NCBI RefSeq assembly: GCF_003265705.1
Contig: NW_020312785.1
Location: 21,464,169-21,528,168 of the forward strand
Direction of reading: 5' to 3'
DNA: 64,000 nucleotides
Origin: Callorhinus ursinus
Lineage: Eukaryota > Chordata > Mammalia > Carnivora > Otariidae
Shown: piece after piece, positions 38,736 to 50,720 of the stretch
Layout: each line of letters opens with the position of its first letter
How positions within the stretch are numbered: position 1 is the first letter of the stretch
The notes under the pieces: model-generated
The model's input: only the letters and a program-made list of their open reading frames with translations
The model's database searches: none
Told to the model about the DNA's origin: nothing
Made by a program: the position numbers and the translations under genes

Positions 38736-40076
38736 AAAAACAAAGCTGGGAGCATCATGTTGCCTGATTTCAAGCTATATTACAAAGCAGTGATCACCAA
38801 GACAGCATGGTACTGGCACAAAAACAGACATATAGACCAATGGAACAGAATAGAGAACCCAGATACGGACCCTCAACTCTATGGTCAAATAATCTTCGAC
38901 AAAGTAGGGAAAAATATGCAGTGGAAAAAAGACAGTCTCTTCAATAAATGGTGCTGGGAAAATTGGACAGCTATATACAGAAGAAGGAAACTCGACCATT
39001 CTCTAACACCATACACAAAGATAAACTGAAAATGGATGAAAGACCTCAATGTGAGACAGGAATCCAGAGGAGGACATAAGTAGTAACCACTTTGACATCG
39101 GCCACAGGAACTTCTTTCAAGATACATCTCCAAAGTCTAGTGAAACAAAAGCAAAAATGAACTTTTGGGACTTTATCAAGAGAAAAAGCTTCTGCACAGC
39201 AAAAGAAACAGTCAACAAAACAAAGAGGCAACCCACAGAATAGGAGAAGATATTTGCAAATGACACTACCGTCAAAGCGCTGATTTCCAGGATCTATAAA
39301 GAACTTCTCAAACTCAACACCCAAAAAACAAATAATCAAGTCAAAAAATGGGCAGAAGACATGAACAGACACTTCTCAAAGAAGACATACAAATGGCTAA
39401 CAGACACATGAAAAAATGTTGATCATCGTTAGCCATCAGGGAAATTCAAATCAAAACCACATTGAGATACCACCTTACACCAGTTAGAATGGCAAAAATG
39501 GACAAGGCAAGAAACAACAAATATTAGAGAGGTTATGGAGAAAGGGGAACCCTCTTACATTGTTGGCGGGAATGCAAGTTGGTACAGCCACTTTGGAAAA
39601 GAGTGTGGAGGTGCCTCAAAAAATTAAAAATAAAGCTACCCTGTGACTGAGCAATTGCACTACTGGGTATTTACCCCAAAGACCCAGATGCAGTGAAAAG
39701 AAGGGGCACATGCACCCCAATGTTCATAGCAGCAATGTCCATAATAGCCAAAGTGTGGAAAGAGCTGAGATGCCCTTCAACAGATGAATGGATAAAGAAG
39801 ATGTGGTCCATATATACAATGGAATATTACTCAGCCATCAGAAAGGATGAATACCCAATTTTTACATCAATGTGGATGGGACTGGAGGAGATTGTGCTAA
39901 GTGAAATAAGTCAAGCAGTGAAAGTCAATTATCATATGGTTTCACTTATTTGTGGAACATAAGTAATAGCATGGAGGACATTAGGAGACGGAAGGGAAAA
40001 TGAAAGGGGGGAAATGGGAGGGAGAGATGATCCATGAGAGACTATGGACTCTGAGAAACAAACTGAGGGTTCTAGA

Positions 40077-40099
40077 GGGGAGGGGGGTAAGGGGGTGGG
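40077..40099 (+). other. G-quadruplex-type motif in LINE-1 3' UTR
   Basis: Four G-runs of 3 to 6 (gggg-a-gggggg-taa-ggggg-t-ggg) lie within 23 bases. Polypurine G4-forming motifs are a known feature of mammalian LINE-1 3' UTRs. C-rich complements occur in the antisense copies at about 3630-3656 and 10118-10141. Confidence 0.8.
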
Positions 40100-40187
40100 T
40101 TAGCCTGGTGATGGGTATTAAGGAGGGCATGTATTGAATGGAGCACTGGGTATTATACACAAACAATGAATCATGGAACACTACATC

Positions 40188-40280
40188 AAAAACTAATGAT
40201 GTAATGTGTGGTGATTAACGTAACATAATTAAAAAAAACTAATGATGTATTGTATGTTGACTAACATAACATAATAAAAT
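40188..40280 (+). repeat. tandem duplication of the LINE-1 3' terminus (about 46 bp x 2)
   Basis: 'aaaactaatgatgtaatgtg' up to 'taacataatt' is followed by 'aaaactaatgatgtattgta' up to 'taacataata'. The two units differ at several positions. Confidence 0.85.
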
Positions 40281-40447
40281 AAAATAAAATTAAATTAAAT
40301 AAAAGAAAAAGCCTTGGTGCATATTTGCCAAATATATATATATTCCAAACCTATTTGTTAATTAAACAATGACTAAGCACAAGAATTTAGAAATATTATA
40401 ATTATTTAGAATGAACATTTTTTCTACCAAACATTAAAATGCCTTTG

Positions 40448-41045
40448 TGGGAAATGGTGAAGTTTCCTTCTTTATTATAACTAAATAATATCCCATTGTA
40501 TATATCCATGTGTATAGCTACACCACATTTTCTTTATCCTGCCATTTGCAACAACATGGATAAAACTGGAGGATGTTATGCTAAGTGAAATAAGCCAGAC
40601 AGAGAAATTAAAATACTGTATGATCTCAATTTTATGTGGAATCTAAAATAAATAAATAAAGTTGAACTCAGAAACAAAGAGTAGAATAGTGGTTTCCAGG
40701 AACTGGGGAATGAGGGAAATGGGGGAGATATTGGTTAAAGGGTACACACATTCCATTATAAGATGAATGGTTCTGGGAATCTAATGTACAGCATGTTGAT
40801 TATAGTTAATAATGTATTGTATATTTGAAATTTGCTAAGAGAGTAAATCTTAAGTGTTCTCACCACAGAAAAAGAATGGTAGCTATGTGGGGTAATGGAA
40901 ATATTAATTGATTGTGGCACCTCATCTCACAATATATACATATATCAAATCATCATATTGTATGCTTTAACTGTATAACAATGTTGTCAGTTATATCTCA
41001 ATAATGCTAGAAAAATAACTAATAAAAATAAATTAATAATATAAT
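40448..41045 (+). mobile_element. old LINE-1 3' end with internal 5' inversion
   Basis: Bases 40542-41045 are LINE-1 ORF2 end and 3' UTR in sense ('gccatttgcaacaacatgg', 'gtggtttccaggaactgggg', 'gttgtcagttatatctcaat'). Bases about 40448-40541 are the directly upstream LINE-1 segment but inverted: their complement reads 'ggataaagaaaatgtggtg', then 'atgggatattatttagtta'. This head-to-head arrangement is the signature of twin priming. Confidence 0.85.
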
Positions 41046-43314
41046 AAAATAATATTAAAAATTAATAAAGAAGATACATTTGTAACCAAGCATACATCTG
41101 TTTCCCATTAAATGCTAGTACATTTAGGAATTAAAAGGAGTTTTTCTCATTTCTGTGAATGAGTCTTCTATTCACCCCATCCACTTCTACTTATCCAGTT
41201 TAACTTTCTGCCATTCAAAGGTCGACCTAGGCTTTACTTCTGACCATCACCTGGAATTCCAAAATTAATAACCTCCTCATCCTATTGGATGGCTGATGGT
41301 TAGTATCTGTGCTGCCAAAGCAAGCACATGGAGGGCTGATGTTACAAAAGCCACACAGTCTTTTATTGTCATTGCCCTCAATTTCCTTCTCATATAAGAT
41401 TCTGTGAATAATACCCTTTACTGAAAAGTAGGAACATTTATGGTACAGGAGAAAAAACACTTAAATCTGTATGCTAAGTATGCCTGTTCCAAGAGTCTAA
41501 AGAAAATGGGAGAAGAAAATAGATCTCCTTCAAAGGAGTCCAACTGTTGACAGCTCTCAGTGCTAAGTTTGCTTCTCTATCTTGATGTCCAGCCTTTTAC
41601 CTCTTCATTGGCTGAAGAATGCACGGCACCTTCTATTCATAGTCACTTTGCCTCCTTCTCATATATTTCTTCACTCTCAGCAGTACATTTTTCAAGTCCT
41701 AAATTACTCATTTTAAACAGTCATTATAGAAAAGACATCAGCTGTAGGTTTTCAACATCCCAATCAGTCTTCTTTGAGACCTCTTCACCAGTTTGAAATG
41801 AATATGTACCTTGCTCATTCTTCCTGCATCCTTCCTTTTATGGGTAACTATTATGCCAAACACTGAGTGAAAGGGGCCAGAGTTAGCAAATGTTTGTGTA
41901 CAAGTGCACTTGCACATTCAGCACTCCTTTCAAAGAGTGTATATTCAAAACAATTTCCTAGAATCAACATCATCCAAAAATCCCCCCTCAGATCCACAAC
42001 GAAGACAGAATTTTTTATTGCTTTGTTGACTGTGAATTCTTCTTTTTTACTATGGTGCTCAGCTCAGCCCTAGTGTCTACTGATATATAAATAAACAAGA
42101 CCTTTTGCTAAACCTTGTAAAAAACAGAGACACAATATTCTTATCTACTCAAAGACCTGGCCAAAAGTTTGGAAACTCCCTTTCAGTATAGAAATGAGAG
42201 TCAAACACTCCTGCCCTGGGGAAAAAATATATTTTAACACCAGACTGGGGAACAAAACAGCAAACATGGTTAATTTTGGAGAAAAATATGGAAGACATTA
42301 TATGGCTATGTAAAGATAGCTGTGAGGTGATTCTTGAGGATCCAATGACCTTAGAGCCAACAGGAGTGACCCTGTAAAACAAATCAGCACCGAGGTCCCT
42401 GCTTTCCTGTAAAGTGTAAATTCCTCCACAGAAGAGGGAGATGGGGGGAGCGCATTAATTATGTTCTTCACAAAGGGAGTCACATTAATTTTGAGTGAGA
42501 GAGTGACAGCTCTGGAAAGCTCTGTGCAGGATTTAAAAATCTTGAGATAAAAAGTAATTTTTTCCCCAAAAGGTAATTTTTATTTTATTAAAGTCAGTTC
42601 TAGAAGATAAAGTTGAGAGTTGGATATCTTTGTATGGTGATTGAATGATTCAAAATTTTCTTAATTTTGAACAAGGAAATAATAAATACAGTATGAATTT
42701 TTAATAAAATGGTAGCTATCCAGAATAGTTTTTCATAAAAGAAATAGTGTTTTTTAGGGGCTCTAAATCATCCCCTGACTTGTACCATAAACAGCAGCTT
42801 CCAGGCTGAGTCATGACTCTAGCAGACCTGGCTGGACACCATAGGGAAGGTTGGGACACATATTTGTCATAAGACTCATAACTTATCCTGCAAAATATCA
42901 GAATGAGTGTTAAAAATAAAAGCTATTATTGCTCTTATATGTAAATTGTTCAATCTAGTTTTATGTATCAGAATTATTTAGTTTGTATTTTAAACTAGAT
43001 TTTATCAATTTGAAAGGTAAGTTTAATTTGGACAGAATGGTGAACTCTTCCTCTTAAAGTTCTATTAAAGTTTTCGGGGCATGACTTGATTTTCATTACA
43101 TTTTATAGAAATATGTCTACTGTTAGTTTGTCTTTTAAAGGGGTGAATCAGAGACTCTCCTACATATAATAATTGAACCAAAATATTCCAGTACTGATAA
43201 ATTTCAGTACATTATATTATCCCAATCTGCTACTGCAGAAAATAAAAGAGATGGGAAGAATCAAAGTCAAAGAGGATCCCAACACAAGGGAATTTATTAA
43301 TACTTATACTACAT
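41046..43314. other. unassigned unique DNA
   Basis: No repeats or genes are recognised. ORFs of 61-78 codons (for example 41560-41796 and 42382-42149) lack recognisable domains and are probably chance. Confidence 0.5.
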
Positions 43315-43317
43315 TTT

Positions 43318-43520
43318 TTCCACATCTAACCATTCATTCATTCTTCTACTCAAAACAGGTAGTATTAAGTGTCCAGTGCATGCCAGGCACTGTTCTTGGC
43401 ACATGGGATAGTAGTGGACAAAACAGCCCCAAAGCTAAGACTGTGACAATCTTTTTATTTTGAATCAAGTCACTTAGCTGATAATGACAGAGCTAGACTT
43501 TCAACCCAGGTCCCTCTAGA
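43318..43520 (-). mobile_element. LINE-2 3' end remnant
   Basis: 'accattcattcattcttcta', 'gtgcatgccaggcactgttc' and 'ttggcacatgggatagtagt' then 'ggacaaaacag' are the complement of the L2 terminus. The distal part (about 43460-43520) is MIR-like. Confidence 0.75.
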
Positions 43521-45939
43521 ATTCAGAACCTCTATATTTTTTTTCTTCATTCTAAACTATATTTCCTCTTAATGAATGGAAAATATTTAATTATGAAATC
43601 TCAAATCTCTGAATTAAATATAGGGCTATAATTTTTCTAATGTTTTATGTCTATAGGGCATAGAAGAGGATATATGTATATTTAGGGGATAGAAATGGCT
43701 TATGTCTCTCCCATTTGCCCCCAATTTTTTACACAGTAATTTTTATAACCATAGAAATGGCTTCTGAATGATACACATTGTTTGACTTGTTGTGGCTTTT
43801 ATCTTTCATAACCACAAAGGAGAGGATGTTATTTTTATAGTTTCTGGAAGAGACTAGAATGAAATTCCCACTATTGTGGAATTAATTAAAAGTTAGCCTT
43901 CAAAATGAATCATTTTGCCACTGAGAACACTTTTAAAATATATTCTCATGATCTTCACTATAATTCAGAGTATTTAAACATTTACAATAATAAATACAGG
44001 GTTTCTTAAAAGCATACATTATACAGTAATAATTTAAAAGTACTCATGACGTGTTTTGTCGTGATGAAATATATATCAGGCTTTACGAGGACAATGCAGA
44101 GACAGCCCAGAATCATGAAGGTGGAAATGACGATGGTTTCCTTCTACCTTAATAGCTTTAATTGCAGGATACAATAGAATACAGCTGCTCCTTTCTTCAA
44201 AGTCCAATTTCATTGTCTGTCTATAAACTGTCACACCATCTCTGCGTTTTGACTGTTATGTCACCCAACCCTGTTCCACCTGAACAAATTTGTGGCAATC
44301 TGCACCAAATGCTCCTTTTCCTCTGCTCTGAAGTATAAATTCCCTGTGCATTACTGAATTAGGAGTAGTTTTAGCTTTATTGGTATAAACTTATTTACTG
44401 TGATAAATGTAATAAGTAAATAAAGTAAAAACGAACACCTAGAATTGACATTTTACTGAGGAAAAAACTGGGATATGCTTTATATATTTCAAAAATGTAA
44501 ATGTTGTGATGGTTTGAATAAGACAACAAATTCCATGTGCAGATAACTAAAAAGAGCAGAACCTTTTTTTGGAAGGGTATATAGGACTTATGAACAATGA
44601 CAATAAAATGAACTAAACCAACCAATGAAAAATGGCAGACTTTGCCATAGATGATTGAGCACAATATGTTCTCTAACAGTTTCCTTAAAAATGTTAGCTT
44701 TCAAATAATTCACTTCATACACCTAGTTTTTGTTATTTTTTTTTCTTTTCATGTTCAAATGCATCACGAGAATCATTAACGTCAATAACTGGAGTTAAGC
44801 AATAATTTCCTGTTTCTTCCACCAGATGAATGATCATGATTTGCTATAATGTAGAAGCAGAACATTTCTTTTATCATTCTTTCTCTTTGTCTGATAATCT
44901 GGCAAATGTCAGTGATTTAAATTATGGATAGAATAATAAGTAATGAAAATATGCATAGCATAAATATTTGTATTAGATGGTTTACAACTGAGAACACTTT
45001 GAAAGTATCTGTAAAACAATATTTGACAGTGCTTACAGTGTTCACTATATAACTGAGCACTTGCATGAGTACACTAGTTCTTTAGCAGAAAAATAAACTG
45101 TGACTTGATAAGAGACATAAACAAGAATTAGTTTAAAATGTGAGAGACAGAAATTGATGCAGAAAGGAATGGCCACCACCTAATGACCAGAGACCTATGA
45201 GACCCATTAGACCAATCCACTCTCATTTAAAAGTGACAGTTCTAGTAGATTGAAATTTGGTAGCCATAATTTATCTTCACTTCTGATTATTTCCTTCGCT
45301 AAATGGTCATCAATAAGTTTAGAAAATACTGTTTAAATTGTGAAGTTTTGTTAGTGCAGGCCTAGCTACTAACATGGCTATCGATGATAACCTTTATTTT
45401 AGGGTACCATAAGTGGTACTGTTTCACATTTCATCATTAACCTGAAAGATGGAAAACCATGCATTATTATGTTTGCAGTTGACACTGAGCTTTCTCTTTG
45501 TATGTAGCAAATGGGCAGGGTTGGGGAAACAGGATAAATAATGACTCAGAAGTAGGGAAAGAAGAAATTGGAGACAAGAACCAGATTTGAAAAATAGTGT
45601 GATGAAAGATTTGAGAATTAGTTTTGATAAATGTAATCAATGATCTTTTCCTAGATTATAACTAACTGCCTTAAACAGTCTGATGTTTAAATCAACTAAA
45701 CAGAGCACAACCAGTGATTGGGTCTTTTGGCACAATGCAGCACGTATGAGTTACATTTTCTGGAAGAACAAGACAAAAATAATATGCTCTTTCCTCAACA
45801 AAGAGTTCCAGGATCCATGGCCACTCTAACCACTATTGCTGCTTAGTAATACGTAACATTTATGAGGCTCTTCAAGATAATTCAACATTTTTTACTATAG
45901 AGGTTTCTGAATATCACATTTTAAAATGTTGTCAGTATG
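43521..45939. other. unassigned unique DNA
   Basis: No repeats or genes are recognised. It contains the candidate conserved non-coding block at 44030-44350. Confidence 0.5.
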
Positions 45940-46368
45940 TGTTGTGGGATGAATTGTGTCTCCTAAAAGGATATGTTCAAGTCTTAACCTCTGATACCTG
46001 TAAATGTGACCTTAATTAGAAATAGGGTCTTTGAGGATGTAATCTATTTAACAAGAGGTCATACTAGAGTAGAGTAGACTCTAAATCCAATACAACTGCT
46101 GCCCTTATAAGAAGAATAGAAGAAATGCACACAGAGAAATGATGAAAAGACCATGTGATGACAGAGAGAGAGAGACTGGAGTCATGTATCTACAAGCTAA
46201 ACACTAAAGATTGCCAGCAACCAGCAGAAACTAGGAGGAAGCAAGAAAAGACACTTCCCCGGGGGCTTCAGAAGAAGCATGGCCCTGCCAAGACCTTGAT
46301 TTCATACTTCTAGCCTCCACTCTTTATGGTATTTTGTTACGATAGCCTTAGGAATCTAAATCAGTATG
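45935..46368 (+). mobile_element. solo LTR, MLT1-type (MaLR/ERVL), with 5-bp TSD
   Basis: The LTR spans 45940-46363, 424 bp, from TGTTGTGGGATGAATTGTG to ...AATCTAAATCA. It contains the MLT1 words 'gaccttaattagaaataggg' and 'cttgatttcatacttctagc'. The pentamer gtatg flanks it at 45935-45939 and 46364-46368, the size expected for this class. No internal region is present. Confidence 0.92.
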
Positions 46369-46599
46369 TCATCCATAAAAGAAAGACCTAAAAAATGTTT
46401 TCTGCCCCATTGATGTAAGTGAAAAGTTACACTTTATATATTATACATTTGTAGGTGACCTGTGGGGGCTGTTACATTATGTCATGGAGACAGAAATTCC
46501 CTTTTGAAAAGCATTGAGGAAGACCCTGCAATAGACTACATAGAGATACTGACTTGTGTGCATGTGAGCATGTCTATTCTTTACTATCATCCCTGCCAT

Positions 46600-47030
46600 C
46601 TTGCTAAAACTTAGCTCTGCTGGCATCTCTGTGTGGTTCAACAGCCCTTGCTGACTTCATTTGCTTACAAAGAGTACTCCTGTTCTTCAGATGCCTGTTC
46701 CTGATCTAACTTCTTTTTAATATTCTAGTCTCATATTGTGCTATGCCCAAGTAGCATCTGTGTGTCACCTACCCTAGATTATGTAATTCTTCAACAGATC
46801 CTATACTTCTTCTGCCTCTGGATTTTAATTAGTGCTATTTCTTTTCTTCTCTAGCAACCAAAACCCTATCCCAGTAATTCAAAGACTAGCTCAAATGCAG
46901 TTTTCCCTCATGAAGACTTTCCCAGTCCTCATCACTGTATTTTTTCCTCTATCCCTATTTCCATCATGCTTTGTACCTCCATCAAAACATTTAATAAAAT
47001 ATTCTTGATTTATAATTATTCTATGCATGC
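46600..47030 (+). mobile_element. ancient LINE-like remnant (L2/L3 type), tentative
   Basis: The words 'attcaaagactagctcaaat', 'catgaagactttcccagtcc' and 'ttttttcctctatccctatt' resemble the 3' region of an ancient CR1-clade LINE. Divergence is too high to name the family. Confidence 0.45.
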
Positions 47031-47940
47031 CTTTTGCCCTAATTTTTAAAGATAAGATGGGGTTTCTGATATTACTTTACAAACCTTAAATTCAAATACA
47101 CTGGCTATCTGAAAACAGGTTAATATGAAATAATGTTATTTGTTCCACAAAAGTCTTGAGAAAATGGAGCACACATCCCTGTTCAAGAAGTTATGATCAG
47201 TCATTAATAAACATGTGAATGAATGAATAAATAATTGAATGAGGAATTATGTAAAACTGAAGGCATAGGCTCTTTATAATATTATCTAAAAAGAAAGAGT
47301 TGGCTGATCTATTTTAATTTTTGGTAATCTTGGTTAAGAACATCCTAGTAAAATTTATGATATTAAAGTTTACAAACTTTTTAAAAAAATATGAACTTCA
47401 CATATGAGTCTTTGGTATTGGGGAAATATTAATGACAATTTTTAATGTAGATTATTTGTTTGAGATGAAATCTTGGATTATATGTTTCCATTACTTTTAC
47501 TGATTAATAAATTAACAAATAATTACAAACAACATAGATAAAAATTGTGTAAAGTGCATAAAGTAGATGTAAGTGTTTTATATTAGAAGAGAGAATTATT
47601 TTCAAGGAAATAGAATTCCATTTCAAGTGCCATGAAGATTATCTAAATGCAAATAGCACAATGAGTGTGTTGTTTATAAAACTGAATTTGATTTTGTTAT
47701 TTTAAAAGATTACCCTAGCCATATAACCATTGCTACTTTACTAAATATGAGTTTATGAGTTCTTTGTAAGAAAAAAACACATTTATTAATAAAATAATAT
47801 ATTGATTGATTTTCACAGAAGAGTCTAGTGTTGGGAGACAGAAAATGTTAAATCTAGTACTTGCAAGAACTGGAAACAAACGTTCCCTTTATGGAGAATT
47901 TCTTTTCATTCTATTAGAATGGAATCTTCTTTGGATCCAA
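47031..47940. other. unassigned AT-rich DNA
   Basis: No gene or repeat is recognised. Confidence 0.5.
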
Positions 47941-47944
47941 CCAT

Positions 47945-48225
47945 AAAAGAGCATAATAATAATAATAACAACTAACACTTAAATAGCACTTAATACATGT
48001 CAGGCACTATTTTAAGTGTTTTGCACACATTAATTTATGTAATCCTCACAATAACCCTATGAGACAAGTACTGTTATTACTCATATTTCATAAAAGAAGA
48101 AACTTACTTAGTGTGTATTAACTCACAAGGTCATACACCTAGTATGTGGTGGAAACAGAATTTGAGCATGGGTCTACAATGCATTCCCTAAACCATTCTT
48201 CTCCAGAGCCCTCCTGGTTTTAGAA
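47945..48225 (+). mobile_element. MIR SINE, well preserved
   Basis: Almost the whole MIR order is readable: 'aacaactaacacttaaatag', 'acatgtcaggcactatttta', 'taatcctcacaataacccta', 'tcataaaagaagaaactt', 'aggtcatacacctagtatgt'. Confidence 0.92.
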
Positions 48226-48644
48226 GAACAACTCTCTAATCTCTCTCTTTCATAGGAATTCAAAGCTGTGGCCATACATATGTTTCAGTCTTTCAATAGC
48301 ACATAGCATTCCAAAAGGAACGATTTACAAATGGTTGTGAAGTGGACACTCCCTGGATATCTTTTTCTTCATGCATGTATATATATTTCATTTAATAGGA
48401 TAACATCAGAAATAAAGGTCATGTTATTATGTAGCCACAGTAGAGATCCAAAACTTCTACACATTTTAAAGAAATGTGTGAATTTCAATTAATCAAAGTA
48501 AAGTGCATACACTTGCTCACAAACTTTTCATTGTTAATTTTGGTTATTTCTAATTCTCCTAAGATCTTGAACATGTTGCCCCTAAAATGCTCATTTTTAA
48601 TATTCATCTAAATGCACTAGTGTGGCAATAAATTTAAATGGAAC

Positions 48645-48785
48645 TAATTGGAACTAGGTTCAACTCTAAATCTATCATTAATTATTTATGTGACCATTGG
48701 CAAGTTTCATTCCTTAATTGAGGTTTCCTTATTTGTAGAATAGAGATTATATATTTATTTTGGAGCTATTCTGAAAAAAAAAATT
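48645..48785 (-). mobile_element. MIR SINE remnant
   Basis: 'aggttcaactctaaatctat', 'gtgaccattggcaagtttca' and 'ttatttgtagaatagagatt' follow the MIR complement. Confidence 0.7.
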
Positions 48786-49735
48786 AAAAATAAATACATA
48801 ATACATTTCCTGAAACAATTTGGAGCTATTCAAAATTCTATTATTATTTCTCCTTTCCTCATTTGTATGTTAATGAAAATTTGCTTTACTAATGAAAAAT
48901 TGTTGAGAAATTTAAGAAACATCAGCTGATAAGTGAAACATGCATATCTATGCTTTAAAAATATTCAAGTGATCATTAATCTATTTGAGTATAAAAAGTG
49001 GGTATGGGGAGATGTGAATCTGAACAAGCTTTAGTTTTTTTCTTAAGGGTCCATATTGAAGTCGTATACAATGACCATGTGGTGAATTGGATTTTTGTTT
49101 TGTTTCTGTCTCTAATGAGATTAATAATAGAAAATCACCTTTGTTATCCTTAGAAGAAAAGTTGCCTTCATAGATTAAGGGTAGGTTTTCTTGAAAAAGA
49201 GAGGGTGGGCTGAAATAGTATCATCCTAGGGCTCCTTCTGTTAGAACAGCAGACATTCAGTGGTGGATAGCTCTACTTTCTGAGAAAAAAGATTCAGTCA
49301 TACCCATTCTGTTTCAAGGATTTGCAGAAAAATTTTACCTGTCCCCTGACGCAGGGTAACCAGGAGAAGAAAAAGAGGCAGAGATTCAGTGGACACCAGA
49401 TCTGGTTCTGACAGCACTCCAAGGTGGCAGCTTGACTTGGGATAACTCTATGGGTCTGAAATAAATATTATTATGCAGTCCTAGCATTCCAAGCAAAAGG
49501 ATGACCTTGGCCAAGCTTTCACAAGGAAAAGAGCTCATCCTTATTCAGTGGTAGATAGAGCATGCTCTAATAGCACCTAAAGGAAGAATTAACAATGGGT
49601 AGAAAGTAACAAGTAACATTCAGCCTAACAACTGCTGCTGGGCAACAATGGAATGCACAGTTTATTTATTTATTATCCTAGCAAAGCCCAGGTAACTATT
49701 TGTCATAAATACTTGTGTTTGGATTTCAGAGTTCA
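48786..49735. other. unassigned DNA
   Basis: No gene or repeat is recognised. Confidence 0.5.
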
Positions 49736-49737
49736 TG

Positions 49738-49930
49738 TTCAGCAAATACTCATTTAGTGTTTAATAATGTGCTAACCCTTGTTTTAAGTCTGAAGATTAC
49801 AGCCACAAAGCAAAATGCTGTTATCGTGAATATTATAATATAGGAGAATAAGAAAACCAATAAACAGAGATATATAACACAGTTTAATTTAGGGATAATG
49901 CTACAAGGAAAAATAAAGCCTGACAAAGAA
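49738..49930 (-). mobile_element. LINE-2 3' end remnant
   Basis: 'ttcagcaaatactcatttag', 'ctgaagattacagccacaaa' and 'gggataatgctacaaggaaa' are the diverged complement of the L2 3' end. Confidence 0.65.
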
Positions 49931-50311
49931 GTTGAGACTAATCATACTACCACTTTAGAAATGATGATCATGGAAGGTCCCTGACAATCTGACCGTAACT
50001 AGGGGTAGATCATGAATCCTTGGAAGCCATCATAAGGACTATGAATGTTATGCCAAGAGAGATTGAAAGCACATGGTGGGAGGTAGACTGTGGTTTTAAC
50101 TTCTCTTTGAACTCTGTACAACTCTTCTATTTTCCGTCTCCAAACTGCCTTCCTCAAAATGAAGTAACAAATATTCAAGTTATTATGAATTATTTAAAAT
50201 GGGAAAAGTAAAACAATTCAATATAGATCAAATATCTGAATATAATTATATATATCATGGAGCAAATCTGTTTAATTATTTAATTTCATCTTTATAGCTC
50301 TCATTGACTTT

Positions 50312-50330
50312 TAATATATATATATATATT
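50312..50330. repeat. (TA)n short tandem repeat
   Basis: About nine alternating TA units end just before an old LINE-1 remnant. Confidence 0.9.
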
Positions 50331-50384
50331 TAATTTGCAATATTTCAAAATGTAAAAAAGAAAATAAAGTAGAGATTAGTGTAA

Positions 50385-50720
50385 GGAACTCCATGTATTC
50401 ATTACTCAGCTTATGTAACTATCAAACTGCAAATCTTATTTCATCTACCCTACCTACCATACCTCCAATCTCAGGTAATGTTGAAACAATTTCTAGACAT
50501 CATATCATTTCATTCTTAAAAATTTCAGATTATAAGAACTTTTTGAAACATAGCCATAATATCATTAAGACTCCAAAAAGTATTTACAACCATTTCTTAA
50601 TGTCATGAAATACCTGACGTTCAAATTTCTCTAAGTATCTCATAAATGTTTCATTAGCATTGATTTATTTGAATCTGTATCTAAGATTTACTCATCATAT
50701 TCTTTTGATATTTCACTGAC
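50385..50720 (-). mobile_element. old LINE-1 (L1M-type) 3' UTR remnant
   Basis: 'aactccatgtattcattact', 'tctagacatcatatcatttc' and 'tgtatctaagatttactcat' are diverged complements of an L1M 3' UTR. The 71-codon ORF across it is not a gene. Confidence 0.65.

Larger units (their letters stand above)
38736..40300 (+). mobile_element. LINE-1 (carnivore), 5'-truncated
   Basis: The C-terminal third of ORF2 and the 3' UTR are in sense. The open frame 38733-39029 reads [17 protein letters not shown]... to TPYTKIN. Further frames at 39693-39962 give the ORF2 end up to ...SLICGT and a stop near 39960. The 3' UTR has a G-rich block at 40077-40099 and the carnivore terminus, which is duplicated (40188-40280). 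The 5' junction abuts the LINE-2 end. I could not define a TSD. Confidence 0.93.

Noticed and set aside
39046..39372. 108-codon minus-strand ORF rich in Cys and Phe
   Set aside because: It is the antisense shadow of the LINE-1 ORF2 C-terminal region on the plus strand.
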